Below, in pieces: positions 1 to 12,036 of a stretch of DNA of 64,000 nucleotides (position 1 is the first letter of the stretch; the number at the start of each line of letters is the position of its first letter). Source of the DNA: Aristolochia californica (taxonomy: Eukaryota; Streptophyta; Magnoliopsida; Piperales; Aristolochiaceae); assembly GCA_029961685.1 (NCBI GenBank), contig JARWKL010000004.1, positions 47,687,824-47,751,823 of the forward strand, given 5' to 3'. Position numbers and translations under genes: made by a program. The notes under the pieces are model-generated. The model was not told where the DNA came from, searched no databases, and saw only the letters and a program-made list of their open reading frames with translations.

Positions 1-253
1 ACTAAGCCTCCATAAAAAATAACCTCTTTCATCAAGCAATGATCTAATAGGGTAAAATTTATGTGAGGCTTCTAACAGCAAAAGCCATGAATGTAATATA
101 TCAATTGTTTTTAGCAGTTGATTTTGTCAAAACTAAGAAGAAAATCATGTAGAAGAAAAATAGTTCATCTATCAAGAAGCATTAGGAAAAGAAGATGGCA
201 AGTTTTATGAATCATCATTCAACAACACCCTCATATAAATAGCGTGCACAAAC

Positions 254-3200
254 CTTTGCTCTTAAATGGCCTACAGGGCTGCTAAATTCAGGGAAGACGT
301 GCTGCACCAACATCCTCTCGAGCTCAGACTTATATGGTTCAGTTTGCTTCAATTGATCGCATAATGCTCCTATAGCAAGAAGAGCACCATCTTTTTGTCG
401 ATATGATTTGTACTCTACGGGTGCTTCATCATACCTAAATATCCCAATATTCATATTTCTAAATATTGACCCTCTAACCTTAAACAAATGAGCATTTAAA
501 AGAGTTCAAATACCTCTTAAATATCTCTACAATAAATTGAATGAACTTTTGAAGGTTGCCCTTGCCACGCTTCCTTACCAACTCACTAACAAAATCCATT
601 GATGCAGTTCGAGGACTGTATAGATCTTCAATAATATCTGCATAGTAGAGGAGGAAACTTACAACAACAGCAAAATAAAGATTGAAATAACATCCAGACA
701 GAATTGAGAACTAAGTATTTATTTTCTACAAACTCACCATAACCCTTCCTTACATATTCATGAGGATCTTCATTCCACAATCTTTGATCATTGTCATTGA
801 AACACATAAGGGGGAAAATTATCTCAAAAAGAAAAACGTCAAGACGTGGCTGCAGCAGCTGATACATACTATTTTTTGAAATACTGCATACACAAAAATG
901 GACAATGAAGTGCTTGTGAAATAACTTCAAAATACTATAAAACACTCAGGCACAAGTAGAAGTCCTACAAATAGATATTACAAAACAATGAATTCAGAAA
1001 TTTAAATTTGTTTTTTTATAAAGGCATCCCTAGAAGTCTACTTCTTCTTCCAACCATGGAATATTTCACTCAAAACAAAAAACAAAGAATACAAAGGGGA
1101 GCTTGCCTTCTACAACGCGAAAAAGCTCTATCCATACTTGGCAAATCAGAAGTAAGATTACAGAGACACTTAAACCACAATTTTCCCTAAATATGATTTA
1201 ATACAAAATAAATGGAGATTCTAAACATCAGTTGATATGGGCTTTTACACATACTATGATATTTTCTCCTGAAAGTTATTTCACAAGCTCCAGGAAATAT
1301 TGATAACCAACAAAAACACATAGCACAATAAATTAAACTCAAGTGCAATGACAGCAAACTGAACATACTTCACATTGACTTACAGTATGGCAAGCAATAA
1401 CATTAACAAAGAATGGTCATTCATTTTAGTTTTATGCATGAGGCTTGCTTCCAAAATTCATACACATCAGCATTATATAGGGTGTAAGTGTATGTACATT
1501 TCATTATATCCTCGAATGTAGAAAGTACTAATGCAACAAGAGAAAGGGAATCAATATTGCCAAAGCAGATATAACTCCTAATATACTTGTAACTTGTATA
1601 AGAAAAATCTCAATTAAGTGAAAGACAACTATAGAAGATGAAATGGTTAATTTTAATGATCATCAAGATCCAAATGAGACTAACCTGCTACTCAAATACT
1701 GAAGAATGAGATTGGTAACTCTATCAGGCAAATATCCACCCACACGAATCACATTCAGCAAGTTCAAGTGGCATTCCAAAATTTTTCCGGCATAATTCTT
1801 CTGGAACATTTGAGCAAAAGCTTTATTCTCTGCTTTCTGGAGTTTCAAGTCTCCAAACCTATGACGCAATGACATCTCTTTTAAAAATTCAAAATCCTGT
1901 ACCATGACAAGAACCATCGTAACAATTAATTTTTCATGCAAGCACTTACCTTGTATACAAACGGTTTAGTATATGAACTGTCCATTTTTTAACTTTCCAC
2001 CAACCCCAAGATTTCCTTTGTTCTGGATCAACTGGTTGGCCTTCTACAGGAACAGGCCTTTCAAGTATATTCAAGAATAAGATCATCCAAGCATTAAAAA
2101 CATTGGGATCAAACAGCTGCTTTGGTATCTCTAACTGCAAAAAAATAAAAAATAAAAACAAAGACACAAGTAAGAGAGCACATAAAACAAGTAGCTGGGC
2201 CATCAGAAAGATAGGTAAAACTTCAAAGACATACATATATTGAAGACCAGAAGATCTTGCAAATGAGTTTGATTAACTCTGCAACTTCCAAGGGTGGGTT
2301 CACAATCTGAATTAGCTTGTTAAATATATTAAGTAGATGAGGAAATGTCTCATCAACAATAAGATAAACTGGTGTCCGCTCTTCATCGGATTTGAACCTA
2401 CAGAAATAAATACAAATTAAAAAATTAAATATAAATCAGGAAGAAATAAACAAAGAAAATATAAAAGTCCACCACAGATCAAGAAAACAAAGCATAATTT
2501 CAAAATAGGCAAATGATAAAAAAAATTAAAATAATAGTTGAAGTGATCTAAATTCACTTAGAAATGTTCAAGGGAACATTTTAAGATATGACAAGAGTAA
2601 AACAGTCTACAGAAGTCATCGTTTGATGTCCTAATGCCCAATTTTCAAACTATGTTCCTAGAAGTTTCTCAAAATATTTAGATGCTTGTATACCTCTTAG
2701 CTACCTTTGTGTAGATCTTGCTGTAATGTTGGCCCTTTGACCTGCCTGTATTTGCTTCTATTTGCCTCAACAAATCATCAATATTACACACACATATCCA
2801 CACACAAACACATACACGCACACAATATGAACCACCAAGTGCTTTCTGTGAACACACCTAGAGTCTACGAATAGACTCGTTCCCAATAAAAGATGTAACA
2901 ATGGTTCTGATTCAAAACCTACACCTTTTTTTTATAATAATGAGAATTTTTCTTTCTAGTCTAAAAAATTACATATTGCAATAGTTCAAACTGTTAAAAC
3001 ATTTCAAGAAATTTATTATGTAAAGATTCTGAAGGCAAGCTGCAGATACTTACTCATACTTCCTGGAAAGTATTCTCAAGACATACAAAGCACCATATAC
3101 TTGTTGATCCTGTAAGTTGTGTTTTATCCAATGGAGAAGACCAGGCCACTGTTCAGGGTAATCAGCATGGATTATTGTTTTGAGACACTCACCAAGCTGT

Positions 3201-5014
3201 ACCCTGTATAATACAAAAAAAATCTCAGAAAGACCAACTAATACAAGAGAAAACAGTAGACCAAAGTAAGTCGCAACAGTTAGTTCTTTAGTCAAGTATT
3301 GTACCTAAGTCATTTATATATTAAATAAATAATGTCATAAAATGATAATTAGGTGCAGCAATTGCCATATCTGAAATTCAACGTTTTCAATGACTCTAAA
3401 TTGATTCTAAACCAGATCTGGTTACTTTGACCCAGCACATTTCATTTCCCACCACTAAGGGAAGAGGGAAATGATAACCCCCAGACCACAATATAAGACA
3501 GCTCATGGCCTGACTTCTTGAACAATGACTGAGTTAAATGATTTCATAACTCATAACAGTTGCTTGAACTTCACATATCATTTATCCCACAGTCGTAAGC
3601 TTAAGTACTAGCCATCAGACATTACAAATAGCTCATACTTGTCCTGAACCAACAAATAACAAACAGAGACATTACATCTCAGAGCCATTACCTAGAGACT
3701 AGAGTGAGTAATTGGCCATCTGTGACATGAATTATTAAAAGATATTTGGTCCTAACAAGATTGCCTTATAATGCACAACCCAAGACGTAAAATCCACCTC
3801 ATGGGAAACCAAACACCCAGACATAACATTGGGTGTTAAAAAACATAATCTCCAGTGTATTTCAAAGTTTTAGCATCAGCAGAAATATCAATTAAATATT
3901 ATATAATATACTAAACACAACTAGAACTGCCACCAAAAACTTTATATGCAAAATAGAGAAGTTGCTGTCTGGTACCTTAACAAGGGGGGAATTTGAGTAA
4001 TAAACCGGAGAATGTTCTCCCTGACCATGTCTTTATCACTTGCTGATATTTTACTCTGCTCACCTGCAATAAAAAAATGCCTTTATTCGAGCTATCAAGG
4101 GACAGTGACTGAATTAGAAGTAGACTTCAAACAAAATATACACCTGGCTCATGAGGTGACCAGTTTTTTGCCACAAAATTCTTGAAGTGTATACTGGCCA
4201 CCTGGCGCACGGCCATGTCGCAGTTGCCATCTACAATAATCTGCAACAGCCTCACCAAATGCTGTGGAGTGTACTGGAACTGCACACAGAACAATATTTA
4301 GGAATATATATAACTGGATTTAATGGAAACAACAACCTCAGATGCAGTAGGTATGCACGTGCCCCACATAGAATGCTAAAAAGATCTCTTGTACTCCTAG
4401 GAGATGACCAGCATTCAGATATTATATCATGAAGATGCAACGCTGTTTCATTCAAATATTAAAAAAAAAAAAAAAAAAACAAGGCTGTTGAAAGTTTCTG
4501 AAAATGTAGAACACATTTATTCCCTGTGCCAAGTAGGCAGCATGGTCGTAATAGATTAACTATGATGGACTCGATGATCTTCGTATCAATCAACTAAAAT
4601 TAAGCCAAAATAATAATAATAATTTAACGTTATTGCCAGTCACTGCTTAAATCTGACTCAGTGCAGTCGATTGGAGTAATATACTGAATTTCAATTACCA
4701 AATTAACAGCGACTATGGAAATAATCGGAAAAAGTACAAATTCTCCATGATCATTTCAACGTGAAGTATGAACACTTTCTAAACCGACTGAATACCAGCA
4801 ATGACTTTACAGAGGCGTAAAGCTCTGAATAAAATGAACAAATTGCAACTCGAGTATCCATGAACTCGGAAAACCAATGAGATAATCCCAAGAAGGAGAA
4901 AAAAAACAACTTCACAAAATTCACCTGATTAAGGCTCTCCTCCGCTGCCTTCCTCTCCTCCGGGTGCGGACTCAGCGCTGATTGTAAAATAACAGCAAGA
5001 CTCGGCAGATCCAT
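254..5014 (-). CDS. SAD2: Importin-beta family nuclear import receptor SAD2 (importin 7/8 type), 5' half
   Basis: Ten coding exons on the minus strand: 4925-5014, 4144-4279, 3976-4063, 3054-3203, 2235-2397, 1950-2134, 1685-1858, 738-883, 514-637 and 254-434. Each has GT-AG borders and phases join without a break, giving the first 479 residues. The start at 5014 opens with [14 protein letters not shown], as in Arabidopsis SAD2. Family-typical stretches include [47 protein letters not shown] and [18 protein letters not shown]. The importin-beta N-terminal Ran-binding region is at about residues 20-100, followed by HEAT-like helices. Known relatives are about 1,040 aa, so roughly 46 percent is present; the next exon is beyond the left edge. 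The family carries proteins through nuclear pores under Ran-GTP control, and SAD2 affects ABA, UV-B and trichome responses in Arabidopsis. No disruption is seen, so I infer a functional gene. Confidence 0.95.
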
Positions 5015-6075
5015 AGTTCAAAAAAAAAAAATAAAAAAAAAATCCAAAAGAATCACAGCTTGGTTGTTTAGTGACGAACAATCAAACAGACACAAAATCT
5101 CTTCAAAGAAAAAATGAGAATCTACGATTCCTCGAAACAGATAAATGCGAAGAATCTAGGGTTTCGGAATCGAGCTCCGAGAAGATGCAGGGAAACCTTC
5201 CTCGGAGCGCAAAGACCGCGTCGGACGTTCGTGCGTGCGAGGGGTGTGAGAGGAGGAGAACAGAGGGAGTATTTAACGTTAGGGTTTGTGTTAACGAGTT
5301 GCGACACCCCGGAACAGATTGTTGACTCCAGTGAGACCGCACTGTGAGTCGGCTCGGCTTGCGTTCTTAACTTGTTGGGGTTTCGGGAAGGGAATCTTTG
5401 GCAAAGGCTAGTGAAATTTTTGGTCAGAGATGTGTGCCTGCTTTCGTTCGTGTAAAAACAAAGGAAGGTCCCCCCCTTGCCAGTGTTGCCAATGGCCACC
5501 CTCCAAGAATCTGGCTATTTGGATTTTGTTTGGTTGAACCGCTGTACAAATGCTTTCTCCACCGTTAAATCCACTGCTTACCTCCGCAGCCGCGTAGACT
5601 GTGCCAATGCGGCGGCTAGGGTTTAGGGATTGAAGGAGATGGTTCAAATTTCAATGTAACTGTGAGGGTAATGGGTATAGATGTAAATTTATCATTTAAG
5701 GGAAAACAGAAAGAAAATGAATATGAGCCAAGACGAGTTTAGGTTAAAAACTTCCAAATAGAATGAATTTCAATGTTATTAAAACCGAATTAACCATTGG
5801 ACTAAATATATGATTAGTAACTATTATTAAAAACCTCGTGATCCAGCAATGAGAAATCTCGTCTCAACTCTCAACCACCAGTTTTGCCGTGAACCATCAG
5901 AACTACACAGTTACATGGAGAAGGTACAGTATACAAGGAAAATGGAGAAGCCAGTGGCCACGAATCTCAAATCGAAACAAAACACGCTTCTGGAAATGGA
6001 CATCCTCTCTTTTTCTCTTGCATATCACCTCATCGCTCTCCCTTTCCCTGGTAATCAACACTAAATCCTTTGGAA
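5015..6075. promoter_or_regulatory. Divergent promoter interval with telo-box between SAD2 and the DUF1997 gene
   Basis: The 1.06 kb between two start codons facing away from each other holds no convincing ORF. A plant telomere-like AGGGTTTAGGG (telo-box core) lies at 5618-5628, and shorter TAGGGTTT cores lie near 5157 and 5277. Telo-boxes are known in promoters and 5' leaders of plant housekeeping and translation-related genes. The SAD2-proximal part (5160-5350) is GC-rich and probably holds its leader and promoter. No TATA box could be assigned to either gene. Shared use of the interval is inference. Confidence 0.45.
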
Positions 6076-7380
6076 ATGGTTGTGGCAGGCGTCTTCTTCA
6101 CATACCAGCAGCGGTTATCTGCGTCGCCTGGAGTAGGTATAGTAGCTGATCAGTTTGCTCACAGTAAGCATTATTTGAGACTTTTGGCTAATTCCACAAC
6201 CTGACTTCGTAATTCCGGTGACCGGTGCCTAGCGTTAGGGAGAGATTGGAAATTGAGACGGCAGTCTGCGAGACGCGTCGGAGCGAATGGCTCTGTGGTG
6301 ATGAGTCTTGATACGGGTAATAACTCAAGATACGGTTCTTCTTCCGGAAAAGTATCCACATTTTGTTCCAGTATTGCCACCGATTTACCTCTCTATGAGT
6401 CTCCTGGGGTACGACTTCTGTTCTATTACTTTTTCCATTTTCCTCGATTTTGTGGTGGATCTGAAGACAATGCCTCTGTACACTGTATGCATTGTGTGGC
6501 GACATTAGCAGGCATCGTTTGATGAATATTTGGAGGACCAGGCGCGGGTGTTCCGAGCAATGTTTCCTGACGAAAATAGGAGCCGGAGGCTGAACGAAGT
6601 GAGCTGCGTTGATTAATTTCTCCCTGTTGTTTCTCCGCCATCCTGTCCATCACTCTCTGGTTTTATATAATTAAGCCTGCTCTCGCAGGAGGAATGGAGA
6701 ATTCAGATGCTGCCGCTGGACTTTCTCTTTCTGTCTGTGAGGCCGGTTATTGATATGCGCTTGAGATGCATTTCCAACGCCAAGGATTATCCATCCGGCA
6801 TTCCTGACACAGTTAACAGAGTCCTGCAACTTCAAGCAGTAATGTACCGCAATCCTGATCTATCCACACTAATCCTGCTTTCATTGACGGTTAACCAGAT
6901 AACTTCGCCTTGATTTGCCGTTTCTGTAGACAAGATGGGAGCTTGGAGGGCTGGACAGCATGGTTAAGCCTACTCATTTCGCATTGGGCGTGCAAGGAAC
7001 ACTTTACTCGCAGAAGCAGGGTCTACGAAGTCGTCTTAAAGGTCAACTCGAAATGAGCATTAATTGCATTCTCCCCCCGGCATTAGATCTTGTACCGCAA
7101 GATCTTCTCAAAAACGTCTCAGAATCGGTCAGTAGGCTACTAAAATTGAACAAATGGGCATGCTAACTGCTTGAAATGAATTGACCGTAACAAATGCTTA
7201 AATATGATTAAGCAGGTGCTCAGAAGATTGATAGAGAACATGAAGCAGAAAGTAAACCAAAGCTTGGTTTCTGATTTCGGTAGCTTCAGGAGGGAGAGGC
7301 TCCGGACGGCATGGTCCCAGTGCCAATCTATTTCTCCGGCTACTGCTGTCGACAACCGAGGAAACCCCAAAGCTCAATAA
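6076..7380 (+). CDS. DUF1997 family protein (function unknown)
   Basis: Six exons: 6076-6163, 6233-6408, 6512-6598, 6689-6838, 6930-7127 and 7216-7380, GT-AG throughout with consistent phase, giving 287 aa. The conserved DUF1997 core starts at about residue 89 (SFDEYLEDQARVFRAMFP) and continues through EEWRIQMLPLDFLFLSVRP, VKPTHFALGVQGTLYSQ, RSRLKGQLEMSI and the C-terminal RRLIENMKQKVN. The domain is shared by plants and cyanobacteria and has no established reaction. The N-terminal 90 residues are basic and Ser/Thr-rich and lack the domain, compatible with a plastid transit peptide (inference). The start at 6076 was chosen because exon 1 splices in phase; a shorter start inside exon 2 is possible. 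It is divergent from SAD2 and convergent with the next gene. Confidence 0.85.
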
Positions 7381-8054
7381 CATTACTAAGCTCGTAAGAG
7401 CTAACTCCATTTTGTGACTTCCCTTTCAAACCAGCGGAGCCCGACCTTGGATATCCATAATGTATATTAAAAAACAGAATGCTGTTTGTGAATTTTCAGT
7501 AATGATGACAGGGATTTGGGTTTTCAAGGAACGAGCAATCTGCAGCAGAATAAATAGTGGCAGCCCTTGATTTCTAGACATAACGGCAGCCTCTACCTGG
7601 GTTTTATATCCGGCATTTCAAGAAATCTAATGCCACCAAACAATTTCACTAAACGGCAGTGCTTTAAATGCCAAAGTAACTCCGATAGCACATGTTTGCT
7701 CATTCTGATAAAATAAACTTCTCCATCCCGCAGTGAACTCTAGAGCAGCCTCTCCAGCAAGTACATCCATGTCATAAGTGGAGAAAATAATCGACAAAGA
7801 AACACCACGTTATGAACCTACGATAAGGGATGGTACTGACTCTTAAGGGATGCAATACTGGTAGTGTGGCCTGATACATACATGATGCATACTGAAGAAA
7901 CAGAAAAATCTCTGAAGCTCTAGACTAGAAAACTAGTACTACCCTTTCAAAATTCAACATATTAACACATCAAGGGAGTTTTGGCAGATAGCATCCTACT
8001 GTAATCTACAAATAGAAATAGGGAAATATGCTGAAGCAGGAGAACTAGACCACA
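7381..8054. other. Intergenic space between convergent genes
   Basis: AT-rich DNA between two converging stop codons, presumably containing both 3' UTRs and polyadenylation sites. No further coding signal or repeat was seen. Confidence 0.5.
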
Positions 8055-11000
8055 TTATCTGACCCCTATGACAGCCTTAAGGAATCGAAGCTTGTCAGTT
8101 GCCTGGGCAAGATCAGAAGAACCATCCGATGAAGCCGGCGGGTCCATTCCTGTGAAGACATAAAGAGCCTTAAGTTCCTCCACGAAGGAGACCTGCAGTT
8201 CTGCCTTGTATCCAACAATCGTCCGCAATGCATTGATTTGATTCCATATCTTCTCCTCCGAGTACAAACCCTACAAAACAAAGACAGGTCGGCTCAATAT
8301 CTCTAAACTATACCATGCTTGTTATCGGGCTTCCAACCTTTTTAATGCTTATATGAAGGACAAAATCAAGGATGTCAACTTGCTCTGCAAACTACAATTC
8401 TTCAGCAGGAAAAAATGGGCAAATTCAGCTAGTTAATATTATCATCACCATCAACGGTATTGGTTAATTCAGTTGGTTGATACTAGTATTTCAACATCCC
8501 TCATTGCACAAAGCAACTTCTAGTGGGTCTGCCATATCTAGAAGTGATTTCTGCTCAAACCAATGTAAATGGTCATTTCAGTAATTTTCCATAAATACTA
8601 AACAGAAATACAGATATATGCAGCAACCTAATAACTCGAGGGTATATCAGAACAACAATAAAGTTCCAGAATGCCTGCATTAGGGTCATATTTTTGGAAG
8701 TTGGGCACTGAAATACGAGACTGAAACACGAATTAACAATGCAGTCTCCATGACACAAGTTGTTATCATAAGAGGACAATATAGACTCCAACTCAGATCA
8801 ATTATCATGTGCCAGTTCAAACAATAGGTTTATTCCTTTTTGAGATTGACATACTTTTTTAATCTACTTCTGTTTTTTTATATATTTATAACTGGTTAGA
8901 CTTCAAGCTTGCCACAAGAAAATGTCATGAGTCGTACATTTCAGCCAGTACCACCCAGAAACTTCCTCCACTGAACAAAATTCATGCACTAGAATGGTTG
9001 TTTTGCCAAAAAGTGGTATTTAGCATGACAACATTAGAGTGCAGTAATTTTCAGGCAGTGAATAATTCTTGCCCTTTGCTTAACATTGTGTGTTAATAGT
9101 GCAGTGAAAATCACTATATCAACATGCACTCCACAAATAAAGTTAAGGTTTACAGGGAGATTCTCTTCACTAAATTCATATTCCTAGGACATGAATACAT
9201 GGTGAATACAAAAGCATTCTACTTGAACGAAGAAATTTTCCAAGTTCTACAATCACAAATCCAGTTCTTGGTGTTGTATGCCACATTAAGTATCACTATA
9301 ATCTCCAAAAAGTTCGAGAGAGTAAACCAAGTAGTCTTTTATAAGTTTTGTGTTAAATTTGGGTCCAGATCCGTCCCAAAAAGATAGCTGAAGTTTGGAA
9401 CTGCTAGAATCTTTCCCAACATTAACTTCCGTGGGACTATTTCCATTAACATTACTCTCATGTGTAGATCTGCACAACTGAACAAGAGGTCTGAGATGTG
9501 AAACCACAAACTAGGGATAAACCAAATGGGTACCAACTGGGCCCAACAAATAGAGACCCTGCTCTGAAACTATGTTACAATTGGGTTCAAAACTATCCCA
9601 AAATGACTTAACCACTAGATATTTCTTGACATTAACATATGTCAGACTATTTTCACTAACAGTTTGGCAACTAGCGAAGTTGGTTTATAGCGCTAGAATG
9701 GGGTAGTTGTAAAGAAGCAACCACACCATTTTTGTTGTTTGGTTATGGGTTAATAGATAAGAGTGTTTGAATATATATGTCTAAGATGTTTCCTGACCTG
9801 TGGGTGCCAAGGATGGCACATTTATCATGTCAGTTTTTTTTTCCTTTCAATGTTATCACACGCACTACACCTGAAACCATCAAGAGACTTGGCCCAAAAG
9901 CTCCTCATGTGGCCAATAGTCCAATCCACTAAGTTGTTTTTCTTTCTCTATTTGAATTTTTTCCACTTCAATTTTCAAGTGTTACACAGACAACAGCAAT
10001 CTGTATTTACTGACAAATTGGAATGGGATACCACCTGGCTACTCTTAATCTCAACAAAACTTCCAAGCATGGCATGAACACAGGTTCTTTAAGAATATAC
10101 CAACTTCCTGTCCTACAACTGCAAATTAGAAATCAGAGGTCCCTATAGGATGACATACTTCCAGAATAAACACAAGCAACAAATCAAGATCATACAGTGC
10201 AAATTCTTGGAAAATAAGTCACTATCTCACCTCTTCGTCAGAAGCTTCAGAAGCCTCAACTTCGGACGAGACTCCAGAGGGTCTAGAATAAGAAACTGGG
10301 TGCCCCATTGTCTCTGTGCTCTTTGTTTCAGCCTCACTGGCAGTTCCAGTCTGAGGCACTTCTGTAGAACTGGCAGAAGGAAGGGGCTGTTGAATTGACT
10401 CTCCATCCTTTTCTTCCATATAATGTTCCTCAGATGCAGATTGTCCCAGGTTCAACTCGTGTCCGTCCTGAACGCCTGTATGCTCATCAATAGGTTTATC
10501 CTTCGAAGTAGAAGCTTTATCTGGAACAAGTGTAACTCCATAGGTTGAAACTAAATCCTCTTCAGAACTCCTAGGTAAAGAAGAATGATCATCAGCACCA
10601 AGAATCATGGCTGGCTCTTCACTTTCATCAACTTCCTTAACTTGAATGTCCAATATAATGGCTTTGTTCTTAGTTGCTTTATCTCTATCCTCTTCTTCTT
10701 CAACCTTATCCTCTGTTTCTTGAACTATGTTTTCAACAGGGCTCACATTTTCACTGTGGATATCACATGTACCTCCCGGAGGGATCATACCTATTTCACC
10801 CTCTTTAATTTCTATCGCGCTATCCTCTTCTAGAGTCTTATGCTCCCGCTTTTTGGATTCATCAAAACCCTCGAAGTCTTCTTTCATAGAATCTATTTTC
10901 AATGGAAAGTTTCCAAATTTATCATCCGCTCTAATGCCTTCTCCATTTTCTTTCAGTAAAACCTCTTCCTCTTCCCTTTCCTTCCTGACTCCCACATGCA

Positions 11001-12036
11001 ATCCTCCATTATCTACGCCAGTGTTATCATCCGTTTTTTCCGCATATGTGAGCTCTTCAACCTTTTGCTTCGGCCCCTGAGCCGCAGCATCATCTCCACG
11101 TACACCAAAAGAAACCCCATAATTATTTTCCTCCACACCAGTATCAGCAGGTAAAATCCATTCTTCCTCTTGGATACTTTTCTCCTTGTTTTCATCAATC
11201 ATATCCGCAACTCCGCTTTGCTGCTCCCTACCGGCCGAATCCCCTTTCTTAACAACTGCTGCCAATGGCGAATCTCCAAGCGTGGCTCTTTCATCGATTT
11301 CACTCCCAATTGTTCCTGTTCTAAGAACTCCATTCTCCTCCGCCTTCTCTGTACCTCTTGGGTTTCTGGTCTCGCCCGATTGCTCGCGACCAGTATCATC
11401 ATACACATTTGTATCCGATGTCAACGAAGCATCCCCATGCACATCTGCTTCATCGACCGCCGTCTCATGCAAGTTCTTTTCCGGTGGTATAGCGCCATCT
11501 TCGTCTCTAATAATTCTTTCTACCTCGTCCTCGCGTGTCTGGGGCTCCTCTTCTCGATCCACATCATCCTCTTTTGTCTCATAATTCACCGCTGCAGAAG
11601 CACCGCTCGAATCATACCCTCCAACTTCCTTTTCATCACTCTGTTTCTCCATATGTTGGGCACTTTCTTCAGGCAGCATCTTCATCCCTTCAGCTCCCAC
11701 CATTTCACCATCCAACAAACCGCTACCGTAATCAGGTCGTTCTAGATATGACTGCATGTGCAGACGTTCTTCGCCTTCCGCGTCATCACCAAGATCCTCT
11801 TCCTCCAACATTTCTAACCCTTCCTGCGGTAGATAGGGAGCAGGGAGCAAGTAACTCATGACCTTCTGGTTACAGACATAACCCGCGAAAACGAGACCAA
11901 AAGGCACGGAGAAAGCAAACCCCAACGCGGAGACAACCATCAAAGGAGGGAGAATCACCGGAGCAGCGGTGATGACAGCACCAGTTAAGGCGACTTTCTT
12001 CCCCAAACTCCATCCAGCGTTGAAAATGGATTTCAT
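8055..12036 (-). CDS. Unidentified acidic plant protein with N-terminal hydrophobic hairpin
   Basis: Two exons: 10231-12036 and 8055-8270, joined in phase 0 across a 1.96 kb intron, giving 673 aa. The open frame extends upstream to a GTG at 12099, but the first ATG is at 12036. Residues 15-55 form a nearly continuous hydrophobic stretch broken by prolines (AAPVILPPL), suggesting a membrane hairpin. Residues about 75-600 are low complexity and very acidic (many Glu, Asp, Ser, Thr, Lys), probably disordered. The short second exon is more ordered and conserved-looking: WNQINALRTIVGYKA, ELKALYVFTGMDPP, LRFLKAVIGVR. I recall plant proteins of unknown function ending with a similar block but cannot name a family. 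A hairpin anchor in ER or lipid-droplet membrane with a long acidic tail is inference. Long ORFs on the opposite strand of exon 1 are shadows. Confidence 0.75.

Noticed and set aside
8271..10230. Short ORFs suggesting a gene inside the long intron
   Set aside because: All are under 110 codons, AT-rich and without similarity; the flanking exons splice in phase across them.
11170..11745. 191-codon forward ORF
   Set aside because: It is antisense to the acidic repeat-like exon of the unidentified protein; composition bias keeps both strands open.
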